Part shown: piece after piece, positions 43,429 through 53,636 of the stretch
Numbering within the stretch: position 1 is the first letter of the stretch
How the letters are laid out: every line of letters starts with the position of its first letter
Source of the DNA: Phytophthora quininea
Lineage: Eukaryota > Oomycota > Peronosporomycetes > Peronosporales > Peronosporaceae
Direction of reading: 5' to 3'
Assembly (NCBI GenBank): GCA_011947345.1
Contig: JAAVTG010000039.1
Location: 248,001 to 312,000, forward strand
DNA: 64,000 nucleotides
Translations under genes and position numbers: made by a program
The notes under the pieces: model-generated
What the model saw: only the letters and a program-made list of their open reading frames with translations
What the model was told of the DNA's origin: nothing
The model's database searches: none

Positions 43429-44597
43429 TCAGTCAAGTACAATCGGGACTACAATACCTACGCCGTGCTGCACAGCTTTTGCGTGGGTTGTTGCCTTCCA
43501 CTGGGACAACTGTCTTTCGCTTTCCGCATGACAGCGGCGATTGAGGAGCTTGGTCTGTGTTGGCAGTTTCTGGGCAGCGCCATCTTCCAGGCGAGCGAGT
43601 TTCTTGCCAACATGGCGGTGTCGGCACACGGGGCGATTCCGTCGCTTCCCCAGCACCCGCGTCACGTGGATTTCCTTGACAGAATCGAGGCGACGAAGTC
43701 GGGAACCAGTGACTCCGGACGGATCTACCGAGTACGACCGCTCCAGTAGCGAGCTGATGGCACAGCTGCCAGCCGAATAGCGACGCTTGCGGCCTTCCAC
43801 GGTATCCGTCACCTGCTGCAGCGACGACAGCCAGTCTGGCGACGTGTACTCTTTCAGACTGACGTAGCCGTCTTGTGACTGTGGTGCCTTGCCCAGGAAC
43901 TTGACAAAGGCAGGGGAACTGCGAGCAACGGGGTGGTGCTCAATCCACCGCAGTAAGGCCTCGAACTTGACGCGACGGTCCTCCAACACAGCTCTTGACG
44001 AAGACATCCGCCACAGCAAGCCCACCGAAAAGTACTCCTTTCCGGGGAACGGGGGCATGCAGATCGCACTGCCCTCCGTGACGACGACTATGTGGCGGAC
44101 AGCTTCGTAGAGTTGAAGGAACTCGTTGTAGCGTCTCGAGATCGAGTAGTGCTCGACACCTGCAGCTTCATCCGTATCATCATCACTCGAATTATCGTCG
44201 TCGCTGGAACTGTCGTCGTCATTAACATCGTCCACGACGGAGGACGTCGCCTGCTGGTACACCGACACGTCCACGCGGTAGTACCAGATACTCGTGGCCG
44301 GGGCACACGAGAAGTTGGCGATGGCAAGTCCGCGACGCGGACGCCGACCGCCCTCCTCCACCTGCTGCTCTGCTCCTCCTCGACTGCTGCTGCGCGCTCG
44401 CTCTTGTCATGCAGCGCTGACTTGATAGGAAAGTCTCCCGATGGAACCAGGTGCGCCGTGCAAGAGAAGTTTGCGAATGCCAGTCTGCGGCTGGTTTTTC
44501 GAGCTCTTAGCACGAGGATGCTTTGGACACCACCCAAAAGCGGGTGCCGTGCGACGAGCTGCGTGTGCCACGAGAAAAAGTCGAGCCCGTGGCACAT
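43429..44597 (-). CDS. PX-domain phosphoinositide-binding protein
   Basis: PX domains bind membrane phosphoinositides, usually on endosomes. The PX core is clear: RGLAIANFSCAPATSIWYYR, VDVSVYQQ, an inserted Asp/Ser tract, EHYSISRRYNEFLQLYEAVR, the ligand-binding loop CMPPFPGKEYF, LEDRRVKFEALLRWIEHHP, VARSSPAFVKFLG. The C-terminal 130 residues are Ser/Arg-rich with no domain. The frame from 44361 upwards lacks an ATG. A frame offset by one from about 44350 to an ATG at 44597 reads RRLAFANFSCTAHLVPSGDF and ALHDKSERAAAVEEEQ. This either belongs to the same protein after a frameshift or partly repeats its first strand. The start is therefore uncertain, and a further candidate lies near 44700. Confidence 0.65.
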
Positions 44598-44823
44598 GGA
44601 GGCGATTACTTTCGAGCCACCTCCAGCTGGTGGTGTCCGCGTTAGCTCCAGCGCTTGGTATCAAGTCCCAATCGCACGTGGCCACCATTGCCATTCCCAT
44701 GCCGCATTTCGTCGAAAATTGGATGTTCCCATCCCCCACTTGATAGATGTCGTCAGCCAATCAGATCTGCGGGTTGGGCTCACTTCAACTTGCTGTCAAC
44801 CGACGCCAAGGAAATCTTCCGAA

Positions 44824-46698
44824 ATGGTCGACGCCAGCGATAGCCACCACGCGATCAAGGCGCTGCTGTCCGACTGGGCGGCGTGCGGACGCCTCTCCTA
44901 CAAGTTCAGCGTGACGGCCGCCGGCAGCGTTCGAGACCCGACGCCGCGCATGCTGGTCACCTTCAGCAAGCCCAGTCCGGAGCTGCCCGCGGCTGAGGCA
45001 GTCGCAAGGCTCTACTTCCATCTCAGCACAGACCACCAACACGTTCGGGGCTTCACTGTCGAGCAAGATCCGCATTTCCACGACCTGGAGACCATCAAGT
45101 TCGATGAAGCGCTGCTGGACCGCGTCATCAGGCGCAAGCTGCAGCTTCGCGCGTCACGACTGGTTGATCTTAGCGACGAGTTCGCATCCACAAGAGTCCC
45201 CGCCGTCATCAAAGCGCGCGAGGAAGAGCAGCGAGAACACGACCGCGAGGCTATGGAGGAGTATCTGCTCGAGCAGATGCAGAACAGCGACGCGTACAAT
45301 GACGGCAAGCTGACCATCGAGGCCTTCCGCGCGACAATCAATGCGCTTGATCTCAACTCGAGAGTGTCCCCACGCGACGTACTGCTGGCATTAGCTACCT
45401 CGGACCGAGACGACACGGTGGAGTACGGCGACTTTGTCTCTGTAGCTGCAGACATGATCGACTCAATGCAAGGACCTCGTCAATCGAACGCAAACACGGT
45501 CATGCGCGTGGACGAAGAGGACGAGGCCCTGGATTCGTTCGAAGTCGTATCCGCTCGTCAGACGCACTACACCGTGGGGAAACTGACAGCGCTCATAACA
45601 GCGCATGTCGAACGTGTGACTGCTGCAGCAAACGCTGTGGCAGCCCGTCGAGCTGCCGCTGAACTGGATGCACAGCAAGAGGCGCAAACTGCCGTCTTGG
45701 AAGAAACCAAAGAAGCCGACAATGAAGACGACGACGCCGAAGGAGACGAGAAAGACGAAGAGACTCCAGCAGGCGAAGAAGCCACCGCGGCCGAGGCCAG
45801 CATCGATGGTCGCCCACCAAACAGTCGACGGGGTTCATCGCATCATCCGCAAGTGTACATGCCTCGATTCCAACTGCGGACGCTTTTGGAGACACCTCAG
45901 CTGCTGCTCAGTCATGCAGAGATCAACCTCCTTCTAGCTCTGGCGGAAACCAAACGGAACGCCAACGGTGTCGAAGAGGTCCTGTGCGATCAGCTCGAAA
46001 CATTGCTGCGTCGTGTCCGCCGTATGATCTTCCGCTTCCAACGCAAAGGCTTCACCGACCGCATGGAGCGATACTTGCTGCAGCAGTTCCAGGCCTTCGA
46101 GAAAGCCAATCTGATGGGTTCCGCTCGTCACTTGAAGCAACGACTGACCGCGAAGGAGGTGAAAATGGCTGTGACAAACATGCAGAAGCTGCTGCTTTCG
46201 CCGTACCAGCACATGCAGCTTCTCGCGTTGTTGGGCGACGAGTGCTCGGGCGCTCCTGATCGCATCGTGTATTACCAAGAGATCATCCCGCGGATGGCTC
46301 GGCACCTGACAGAGCTGATAAATGTGGACATCTTGGCTGAAAAGTCGACGCTGCTGCATGGGATGAACGTCTGGGACTTCTCCACCGTGAAGCTTCCAGA
46401 CGAGGACGTCGTTCGACAAGCGAGCTTCGACAGCTTCGTGCGCTTCGACAGCGCGCAGCTGGGAGTCATCCCCGTCAGTGATTTGCACCAGGCTTTGAAG
46501 CAGCTTGACAAGATTCACAACTTTCCAGTCGGGGATTCCCACGAAGTCAAGCAGTTGACCGTCCTGGCCGATCCAAGCGGCAGCGGCCGCGTCAACTACA
46601 CCTACTTCCAGCACCTTATGTACCCGCTGATGTTGTTTCTCCTCCAGGAGCGCGAGCTGGCAGCAGCGAGAGACGCCGCACGACCACAGCAGAACTAG
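44824..46698 (+). CDS. Large EF-hand-like calcium-binding-type protein
   Basis: This single exon from ATG 44824 encodes 624 residues with no frame break; the open frame upstream to 44092 is not supported and overlaps the PX gene. The N-terminal 100 residues form an alpha/beta-looking domain (LSYKFSVTAAGSVRDPTPRM). Degenerate EF-hand pairs follow: DAYNDGKLTIEAFRATINAL, TSDRDDTVEYGDFVSVAADM, and near the end ADPSGSGRVNYTYFQHLMYP. A highly acidic low-complexity insert (DNEDDDAEGDEKDEE) separates the two halves. Several loops lack the full set of Ca2+ ligands, so binding is uncertain. The overall plan resembles the RIIa/EF-hand protein at 60946-62446, which suggests a flagellar or cytoskeletal role, but this is inference. 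Confidence 0.6.
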   Translation: MVDASDSHHAIKALLSDWAACGRLSYKFSVTAAGSVRDPTPRMLVTFSKPSPELPAAEAVARLYFHLSTDHQHVRGFTVEQDPHFHDLETIKFDEALLDRVIRRKLQLRASRLVDLSDEFASTRVPAVIKAREEEQREHDREAMEEYLLEQMQNSDAYNDGKLTIEAFRATINALDLNSRVSPRDVLLALATSDRDDTVEYGDFVSVAADMIDSMQGPRQSNANTVMRVDEEDEALDSFEVVSARQTHYTVGKLTALITAHVERVTAAANAVAARRAAAELDAQQEAQTAVLEETKEADNEDDDAEGDEKDEETPAGEEATAAEASIDGRPPNSRRGSSHHPQVYMPRFQLRTLLETPQLLLSHAEINLLLALAETKRNANGVEEVLCDQLETLLRRVRRMIFRFQRKGFTDRMERYLLQQFQAFEKANLMGSARHLKQRLTAKEVKMAVTNMQKLLLSPYQHMQLLALLGDECSGAPDRIVYYQEIIPRMARHLTELINVDILAEKSTLLHGMNVWDFSTVKLPDEDVVRQASFDSFVRFDSAQLGVIPVSDLHQALKQLDKIHNFPVGDSHEVKQLTVLADPSGSGRVNYTYFQHLMYPLMLFLLQERELAAARDAARPQQN

Positions 46699-46736
46699 TC
46701 CTGTACTGTCCTGTAGAGATTTCAACACAGTTTACC

Positions 46737-47441
46737 TTGACCACCACAACCTTCAACATACAGTCGAAGCATGGTGCATACGTGAATCGCAACGGTGAGA
46801 GGCACCAGCAGTCCTACTCACTTTCATCCAGCTCTCCAGGACCCAGCACCATGGTGCTTGCCGACGCGATCTTGATCTTGAACCGACAGCGCGTCCGAAG
46901 CTCTCTATATACGTACAAAATACCCAGCAGGTGGCCTTCCTCCACTTCTCCGTTTGCAAAGCACCGCTCCTGTCTGCGCTGTATCTCCATTTGGTCCTGG
47001 TTGCGCCTGCAGCCTCCACGTTCGTCTTCTTTACCTGTCGCCACTCATCATCTCCATTTGCCCAGGTCCGGATCGAACGCAGCAGGCCGGCAAATGATCA
47101 GCCCGCGCCCGCCCAAGATTGCCGCCATGTCTCGCGGCCACGCAGGAGCTGCCCGACTGCATCCACCAAGCGCGGGAAGCCCTCGCCGGGGCCCAGTCTC
47201 TGCGGGCTTGAAGCGCTGGTGCCGACCATAGAGCCGACAGGAGCGGGTCTCCGCCACACGCCTTGACGCGCTCCGCAGCTGCGGCCGCCAGCGAGGATGA
47301 ACCCGTATCTATGCGGCGCCGGAGTTCACACAACGACTGGTTGGCAGCGCCTGACGCCAAGATCGGCCGCCGACTAAGCTGCGTCCACGGTATCTTTTCG
47401 AGCCAAACGTCGGACTGCGTTTCACTATAGGACCTGCACAC
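46737..47441 (-). CDS. Unidentified spliced gene
   Basis: I recognise no family. Minus-strand segments with good codon character occur in succession: SETQSDVWLEKIPWTQLSRR and ANQSLCELRRRIDTGSSSLA (about 47440-47230), then in a frame offset by one RLGPGEGFPRLVDAVGQLLR and GRETWRQSWAGAG, then SFAGLLRSIRTWANGDDEWR. A donor (CAG|GTAAAG) lies near 47035. An exon from about 47005 to 46830 then reads RNQDQMEIQRRQERCFANGE, VEEGHLLGILYVYRELRTRC and RFKIKIASASTMVLGPGELD, ending at a GTGAGT donor. One frameshift and one in-frame TGA interrupt the first part. It is either a real small gene with base errors or a decaying one. The boundaries are approximate. Confidence 0.35.
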
Positions 47442-47702
47442 TTCGCCGAATCGTCAACTTTGCGCAAATATGAAAAACCTCGGAGGTTTTCCAAGCCAAT
47501 CTCTTGTGTCGTGCACAGTCGGGACTATACTCAGATGCGGCAGGTGGGAATAGAACCCCCTGCTCATACAATCAGCCAGTCTTTTCCGCCGCATACTGAA
47601 GCCGAGTCCACGGATCTTTGCTTGCTTGGCCGCCGTTGATTTCCCCCTGGGACCATTCCGGATTTTGCGTCCTGTGTTAGAGCGAGAAATCTTCACCAAG
47701 CC
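47442..47702. other. V-PPase leader with a long hairpin, tRNA-like
   Basis: Between about 47532 and 47596 the sequence TGCGGCA at one end pairs with TGCCGCA-type sequence at the other (seven pairs, one of them G-T, plus a further four pairs outside an internal loop). On the minus strand a B-box-like GGTTCTATTCC and an A-box-like TGGCTGATTG lie inside, but the whole is only about 58 nt. It is too short for a normal tRNA. It sits about 110-170 bp upstream of the V-PPase start. Confidence 0.35.
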
Positions 47703-50006
47703 ATGGCGGAAGCGTTCGAGGCCTACGCCTACGTGGTGGCCGCCAGCGTGTTCGGCATGCTGTTCGCGGCCTACCTCTTCTGGGAGGTGTCCAAGGTCAA
47801 GGTCACGCGCCGCGGTGACGGCTACGCGCTGCTGGCGTCCGAGGTGCGCCACCAGACGGCCGACCGCCTGTTCGAGATCTTCTGCGCCATCCAGGAGGGC
47901 GCGCGCTTCTTGCTGGCCGAGTACACGCTGTGCTTCGCCTTCATCATCATCTTCGGCGCCGTGGTGCTGGTGCTCACGTCGTTCGTCAACAAGGACGGCC
48001 AGAAGTTCGACTGGGTCTTCGGCACGCTCAACGCCACGTCCTTCGCTGTCGGCGGCCTCACTTCCATGGCCGCCGGCTACATGGGTATGATGGTCGCCGT
48101 CTACTCGAACGCGCGTACCACGGTCTCGGCCATGAAGGAGGGCGCCCACGGCTGGCGCGACTCGTTCAACACGGCCTTCCGTGCCGGTGGCGTCATGGGC
48201 TTCGGACTGTCCTCCATGGCTCTGCTGGTGCTGTTCATCCTGATCAAGGCCTTCGAGACCAAGTACCCGCTGGACACGGACTACAAGAAGCTGTTCGAGG
48301 CCATCTCGGGCTACGGTCTGGGCGGTTCCTCCATCGCCATGTTCGGCCGTGTCGGCGGCGGTATCTACACCAAGGCTGCCGATGTCGGCGCCGATCTGGC
48401 CGGCAAGGTCGTGGAGAACATCCCCGAGGATGACCCGCGTAACCCGGCTACGATTGCTGACAACGTCGGTGACAATGTCGGTGACGTTGCTGGTATGGGC
48501 TCGGACCTGTTCGGCTCGCTCGCCGAGTCCACCTGCGCCTGCCTCGTGATCTCCACGCAGAGCCCCGAGATTATCGGCGCTGGCTGGCCCGCTGTGCTGT
48601 TCCCGCTGGTGATCACCGCCACGGGCATCTTCTGCTCGGCCATCATCAGCTTCCTCGCCACCCACGTGTGGCCCGTCAAGGCCGAGAAGGACGTCGAGAC
48701 TGTGCTGAAGGTGCAGCTTGCCGGCTCGACTCTGCTGATGACGATCACCATCATCCCTGTGGCTTTGTGGCTGCTGCCGTCGACGTTCACGATCGGCGGA
48801 ATCTACACGGTCACCCCTATCCGCGCCTTCTACTGCGTTGCCGTCGGCCTTTGGGGCGGCTGCATCGTCGGCTTCGTGACCGAGTACTTCACGTCCCACA
48901 GCTACAAGCCCGTGCGTGAGGTCGCTCAGGCCTGTGAGACGGGCGCTGCCACGAACATCATCTACGGTCTTGCTCTGGGTTACAAGTCGGCTATCATCCC
49001 GATCACGATCATCGCCCTCGCTGTGTACGTTGGCTTCTCCACGGCCGGCATGTACGGTGTGGCTCTTGCTGCTCTGGGCTTCCTGGGCACGCTCGCCACG
49101 TGCCTTGCCATTGATGTGTACGGCCCCATTTGCGACAACGCCGGTGGCATTGCCGAGATGGCCGAGCTGCCCGCTGAGGTGCGTGACAAGACCGACGCTC
49201 TGGACGCTGCCGGTAACACGACCGCTGCTATTGGCAAGGGTTTCGCCATCGGATCTGCTGCTCTGGTGTCGCTGGCCCTGTTCGGTGGCTTCGTGACCCG
49301 TATCGAGGAGAAGTCGATCAACATCCTGTCCCCCATTACCTTCGCTGGCCTGTTCATGGGGGCCATGCTGCCGTACTGGTTCACCGCGCTGACCATGAAG
49401 TCTGTGGGCACTGCCGCCATGGAGATGGTGAAGGAGGTGAAGCACCAGTTCGCCACGATCCCCGGTCTTCTTGAGGGTCTGCCTGGCCACGGTCCCCCGG
49501 ACCACGCTCGTTGCATCAAGATCTCGACGGACGCTTCTCTGCGTGAGATGATCCCGCCTGGACTTCTTGTCATGCTGTCGCCTATCGTTGCCGGCGCTTT
49601 CTTCGGCGTCCACGCCGTGTCCGGTCTGCTTGTCGGCGGCCTGACCTCGGGTGTGCAGCTCGCTATCTCGCAGTCGAACACTGGCGGTGCTTGGGACAAC
49701 GCCAAGAAGTTCGTCGAGAAGGGCTGCGTGTCGATTGAAGACAAGGAGGGCAAGCTCATCGTGCAGGGCAAGGGCAGCGCCATCCACAAGGCTGCTGTCA
49801 TTGGCGACACCGTCGGCGACCCGTTGAAGGACACGTCCGGCCCTGCCCTGAACATCCTGATGAAGCTGATGGCTATCATCTCGCTGGTGTTCGGCGACTT
49901 CTTCAAGAGCATCAACGACGGCCGCGGCCTGCTGAACGTCCCGACGGACGCTACGGAGGTTGTTGCTGCTCCTGCTGTTGGGGCGACTGTTGCCCCGCAG
50001 CTGTAA
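47703..50006 (+). CDS. Membrane proton-pumping inorganic pyrophosphatase (V-PPase)
   Basis: This enzyme couples hydrolysis of pyrophosphate to H+ transport across vacuolar or acidocalcisome-type membranes. The intronless 767-residue protein has the full family length and about 16 spans. Catalytic motifs are intact: KAADVGADLAGKVVENIPED and DPRNPATIADNVGDNVGDVA, DVYGPICDNAGGIAEMAELP, and near the end AAVIGDTVGDPLKDTSGPAL. At the subtype position the sequence is GNTTAAIGKG (Ala rather than Lys), which by the known rule indicates the K+-dependent (type I) class. Codon use is the most strongly G/C-biased in the window, as expected for a highly expressed gene. There is no frameshift. Confidence 0.97.
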   Translation: MAEAFEAYAYVVAASVFGMLFAAYLFWEVSKVKVTRRGDGYALLASEVRHQTADRLFEIFCAIQEGARFLLAEYTLCFAFIIIFGAVVLVLTSFVNKDGQKFDWVFGTLNATSFAVGGLTSMAAGYMGMMVAVYSNARTTVSAMKEGAHGWRDSFNTAFRAGGVMGFGLSSMALLVLFILIKAFETKYPLDTDYKKLFEAISGYGLGGSSIAMFGRVGGGIYTKAADVGADLAGKVVENIPEDDPRNPATIADNVGDNVGDVAGMGSDLFGSLAESTCACLVISTQSPEIIGAGWPAVLFPLVITATGIFCSAIISFLATHVWPVKAEKDVETVLKVQLAGSTLLMTITIIPVALWLLPSTFTIGGIYTVTPIRAFYCVAVGLWGGCIVGFVTEYFTSHSYKPVREVAQACETGAATNIIYGLALGYKSAIIPITIIALAVYVGFSTAGMYGVALAALGFLGTLATCLAIDVYGPICDNAGGIAEMAELPAEVRDKTDALDAAGNTTAAIGKGFAIGSAALVSLALFGGFVTRIEEKSINILSPITFAGLFMGAMLPYWFTALTMKSVGTAAMEMVKEVKHQFATIPGLLEGLPGHGPPDHARCIKISTDASLREMIPPGLLVMLSPIVAGAFFGVHAVSGLLVGGLTSGVQLAISQSNTGGAWDNAKKFVEKGCVSIEDKEGKLIVQGKGSAIHKAAVIGDTVGDPLKDTSGPALNILMKLMAIISLVFGDFFKSINDGRGLLNVPTDATEVVAAPAVGATVAPQL

Positions 50007-50325
50007 GTTCGCTTTCTGCGTTCGCGCGTTGGCGTTTCCGATCAGTCGTCAACTGTAGAGTGACGGTGAGACGAAGGGAAGAAGGAAGAGGACTGCACCA
50101 TGGACTGTTCTGTCGTCTTGTCAGTCTTTTGTAGTAGCGGTGCCGAGGTGGAGCTGGTCGTTGTAGTCGATCTGCTGTTGTACATGGACTGCAAATAAAG
50201 CTCCCTGGTGCGCTTTTCCCAGTTATTTTGTTGGGCTTCCTTTGGTGTTGTACGCCGAAACTCGATAGCCGAACGCATGCGAAGAGCTTGCCAACTTTTA
50301 TTTACTAGTCGCCGATCTCTCTAAG
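50007..50325. other. V-PPase 3' region with a possible 78-residue minus-strand ORF
   Basis: A minus-strand frame from ATG 50278 to 50042 begins MRSAIEFRRTTPKEAQQNNW and ends in Ser/Thr/Gln-rich sequence. It has no domain or partner exon and overlaps the probable V-PPase 3' untranslated region, so I do not call it a gene. The left arm of the inverted duplication begins at the right edge of this stretch. Confidence 0.3.
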
Positions 50326-50429
50326 TACAACACAGCCCGCAGCAGCTCGCGCACTCGACACGATGCTCGACTGATTGCTCGTGCGACTGCTGCTGGCAAT
50401 GTCGTCAGGGTATCTGTCTGCCAACCCAC

Positions 50430-51807
50430 TTACAGCGTCATGAACCAGTCGCGGGTCTCGCCGATGCCCGTGGGGAAGTCGTACTTGGCGGTGAAGCCCA
50501 GCTTCGTGCTCGCCTTCACGGGGAGCACACCGACTCCTTCACGTCGCCCTGGCGGTACGCAATGTGCGTGATGTCGGCCGACGACCCGAACTTGGCCTTG
50601 ACGGCCACGGCCACGTCGTTGATCGACGTCTTGACGCCCGTGCACACGTTGAACACGTCAAAGTCGTCGTGCGGCAGCAGCATGGCCGTCCGGATGGCGC
50701 GCGCCACGTCCTTGACGTACACAAAGTCGCGGTACTGCTCGCCGTCGCCCGTCACCTTGAGCGTGCCGTTGATCTTGGCCTGCTCCATGAACCACGACAC
50801 CACGCCGCTGTACGACGAGTGCGGGTCCTGGCGCGGGCCGTACACGTTGAAGAAGCGCAGCGCCGTCGACTTGAGCCCGAACTGCTCGTGGAACTGGGCC
50901 ATCAGCTGCTCCATCTCGAACTTGGTCGTGGCGTACGCGCAGATGCCGCCCGTCGCAGACTCCTCGCGCAGCGGCAGGTCCTCCACCTTGGGGTGCCGTA
51001 CGTGGCGCCGGACGACGCCGCCACCACGCGCTTCACGCCGTTCTTCACGGCCCAGTCCAGCACCTTGCGGGAGCCCTCCACGTTGATGCGCTGGTACTTC
51101 TCCGGCAGACGCGTGCTCTCCTCCACCGAGATGGCAGCGGCCAGATGCACCACGTAGTCGATCTGGTTCGATTTGGCATGGCACACACACGTTGCACTGA
51201 CGTTAGCTTGTTGTGCTCTGGAGAAGTCTCAAGTGCAGGCTCCGAAACCGAGTGGCGGACAGAGACAGGGGAAACAACACTGCAGACGAACAACGCACCT
51301 TGTGGATGATGTAGGAGAAGTCGTTGACGACGGTAATGTCCTTGACCAGCACGGCCGAGATGTCCTTGTTAAAGTTCTTGCCGTTGCTCATGTCGTCGTA
51401 CACCACGACCTGCAGCAGCCAGCAGCACATTTGGTTAGTACTAGGCAACGAAAGGATGGACAGACCACTACAGCACAGTAACACTGGCCACGCACGTTAA
51501 AGTCGTTGGCCAGCAGGTCCTCCACGACGTGGCTGCCGATGAAGCCCAGGCCGCCCGTCACGAGCACCGTGCTGCGGCCGTTGGACAGCGCCACCACCGC
51601 GCTCGAGGCGCCAAAGCCCTGCGCCAGGCCCAGCGACGTGCGGTAGTAGTAGCCGCCGCCGCACAGCATCCCCACGAGGAACACGAGCACGGCGCCCAGG
51701 TACAGATGCGTCTTGGAGATGAGCATCCAGCTGCTCTTGAGCTCGATCTCGTGCTCCGGGTGGCCCTTGTGGTTCGGGAACGTCTTGTCGGCCGCCTCGC
51801 TCGCCAT
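50430..51807 (-). CDS. UDP-sugar 4-epimerase-like SDR, type II membrane protein, copy 1
   Basis: This is an extended short-chain dehydrogenase/reductase. The likely reaction is 4-epimerisation of a UDP-sugar, using bound NAD. Three exons are readable: 51807-51496, 51409-51299 and 51162-50430. An N-terminal anchor (LYLGAVLVFLVGMLCGGGYY) suggests Golgi or ER localisation with the enzyme facing the lumen. Motifs are VTGGLGFIGSHVVEDLL (NAD-binding GxxGxxG), HLAAAISVEESTRLPEKY, SSGATYG, AYATTKFEME (catalytic Y-x3-K), LRFFNVYGPRQDPHSSYSGV and GDGEQYRDFVYVKDVARAI. Two bases appear to be missing. One is in the CACCCC run near 50993 (copy 2 has five C). The other is in the CCCC run near 50520, where the frame stops after SVCSP, 29 residues early; copy 2 shares that break and the third copy does not have it. 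Confidence 0.85.
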
Positions 51808-52200
51808 CCTGGTGATCTGCCTCGCGCTGTCGGTTGTTGCGCTTGCTCGCTGCTTGGGTGAAATGCAAAGTGGGCGACTCGGCTGGCGCTCGCCTCGAGC
51901 AGCGTCAGCGGCTGACGTCGGCGGCTCGAAGTGCGCGGTGGCAGCGCTGGACGTGCCGGAGAGGCCCACTGTCTATGATCGAGTGGGCCGGAAAGATCAA
52001 CCGAGTTGCAGGTGGGTTTTATCGAGCGCAACTGGACCTGGGTGGACCCCGAAATGGGCGTTTGACCCACGGCTTCGGCTCGGGTGACTGGCAGAAGGCC
52101 TCCGACACCCAGCAGATACTCGCGGGCTTTTTCAGTCTGCAATCCATGTTTATGCTTCTCGACCCCGACCCGACCGCTTCAACCTCACCCCTACACAACC

Positions 52201-52931
52201 GTTGATGATCGCGGCGCGACTGACAAGTCGAGGCGCGATATGCTATAGCGGACATACAAAGCGCTCGTGAGTCCCCGCGGGATCCAGTCGCCGTCGACGA
52301 ACAAGTCCGCCACTTCAACCACCATCGTGACCCGGACCTTGGCATGCAGCGCCGCCGCATACTCGCGCCAAGTGCTCTCCGAAGCGCGAAGAAAGCGCGA
52401 GCTCGACGAGTGGACTGACGAGGCTGCAGGACCTGCAAGCGAGCGCGTCGGCGGCGGTCGCAGCTGAAATGTGCTGCGGGGCGTCAACACTGAAGCGGAC
52501 GGCGCTGCTTGGCGACCGCGGCGTGCAACGGCTCAAGTGACGATCGTCGAGCGATTGGTGCTTCGACTCGGGCAGTCTGGGGCGAAATGTCCAGGGATTT
52601 TGGCTCGCTGGGGTCCGCGATTTGTTACAGCGGACAGGTGTGACTGCAAAAGAGCTCGACGCGCTTGAAACGAGGGCGCGGACGCTGGATTTGCCCCGCC
52701 GAGATCCCACCATACAAAATCTGCAGGCCATCGAGTTGGCAACGGTTTGTGCCGAGGCAGCAGCGAAGTGCTCGCCGAAACTGAAGTTGGTGACGTGCCT
52801 TGGCGGTAGTGGGCTTGCTGGCTCGAGGCTTCATTTCGACTTTCTCGCCGTTAACTGGGACCGCCGCGGCGACGCGTGACCGATGAATGTATTCGTGTGT
52901 GGAGAGCAGCTTGGCCGCGATGGAGAAACAG
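52201..52931. other. Arm sequence upstream of epimerase copy 1; unresolved small ORFs
   Basis: The plus strand holds short protein-like segments, notably LLQRTGVTAKELDALETRAR and AIELATVCAEAAAKCSPKL (about 52622-52790). The minus strand holds another (VVEVADLFVDGDWIPRGLTS). None forms a complete gene, and the same segments recur mirrored in the right arm at 53621-54380. A small divergent gene with base errors is possible. No family is recognised. Confidence 0.3.
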
Positions 52932-53636
52932 CTTTGGCTGCTGAAAGCACAGCCTCCGTTCTTGCGTGCGGCAAGGTGTCCTGAGGTACCAAGGAATACA
53001 GGCGAGCTATGGTGCTTTATCCGTTTGTTGGCTTTACTAGATTTCAAACAGATCAACGCAGTGTCGAGAATGTTTGCCACGGCAACCATGTGTATGCTTC
53101 GCAAGCCAAGATCCATGAGTGAACTGCTGTTTTGTCAGTTTATCGACAAGTTGTGTCGGTCGAGATTTGCATCGGATCACGTGTGCCGATGTAAGGATTT
53201 GAGATGTTGATGTCATGCTGAGGCAGAGCAATACGTGGGGTTCTACTAGGTATATCTAACGTGCTCATACTTATAGGCCAATTTCATTGTCTGTGGCCAC
53301 TGACTTTAAATTTGCTGCATAAATCCTAGTAGGGACAAGCTTACATACACCCACTAGGTCTCGTAAATCGCAATCAACACTGAAATCAAGCGTCTACAAG
53401 CTACCAGAAAGTCTACCGTGGTTGATTTCCGGGCAATAGCTCGAGGTGCTTGCAACATATCACCACGCAAACAAAATATCGCAGTCGCCTCAACAGCATT
53501 GGGTCTCCTTGACAGCAAAATCTCCACAACACACAGCAACGGTGACCTGAGCGTACAGCCTATCGTTCGCGATTTTGTCTGCAGCGACCGCGGTCGCACT
53601 TGCATAAGGTTCTGTCTGTATTACGCGGTCAAGCTA
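52932..53636. other. Spacer between the inverted arms
   Basis: This 705-bp unique sequence is AT-richer than the arms. It shows no ORF with coding character, no terminal inverted repeats beyond the arms themselves, and no transposase motif. It would be the loop of the palindrome. Confidence 0.5.

Larger units (their letters stand above)
50326..52931. repeat. Inverted duplication, left arm (2.6 kb)
   Basis: This stretch is repeated in reverse complement at 53637-56240 at roughly 99% identity. Scattered differences I could see include single substitutions (for example near 52054/54510 and 52463/54098) and one- or two-base length differences in homopolymers. The arm holds a complete epimerase gene on the minus strand plus about 1.1 kb of its upstream DNA. 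The inner boundary is sharp: both arms agree up to GATGGAGAAACAG (ending 52931) and then differ completely. The outer boundary lies near 50325, where similarity fades over about 15 bases. Confidence 0.9.

Noticed and set aside
44092..44823. N-terminal extension of the EF-hand-like protein
   Set aside because: The extension overlaps the PX gene on the other strand and has low coding character; ATG 44824 starts just before conserved-looking protein.
46737..47231. Plus-strand frame of 164 codons
   Set aside because: Ser/Pro/Arg-rich with no domain and antisense to segments with better coding character.
47454..49787. A 777-codon open frame antisense to the V-PPase
   Set aside because: Its His/Asp/Gln/Arg-rich composition is typical of the complement of a G/C-biased gene, it has no domain, and the plus strand encodes a full-length, motif-perfect V-PPase.
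52932..53636. Transposon in the palindrome spacer
   Set aside because: No transposase-like protein, target duplication or short terminal inverted repeats are visible within the spacer.
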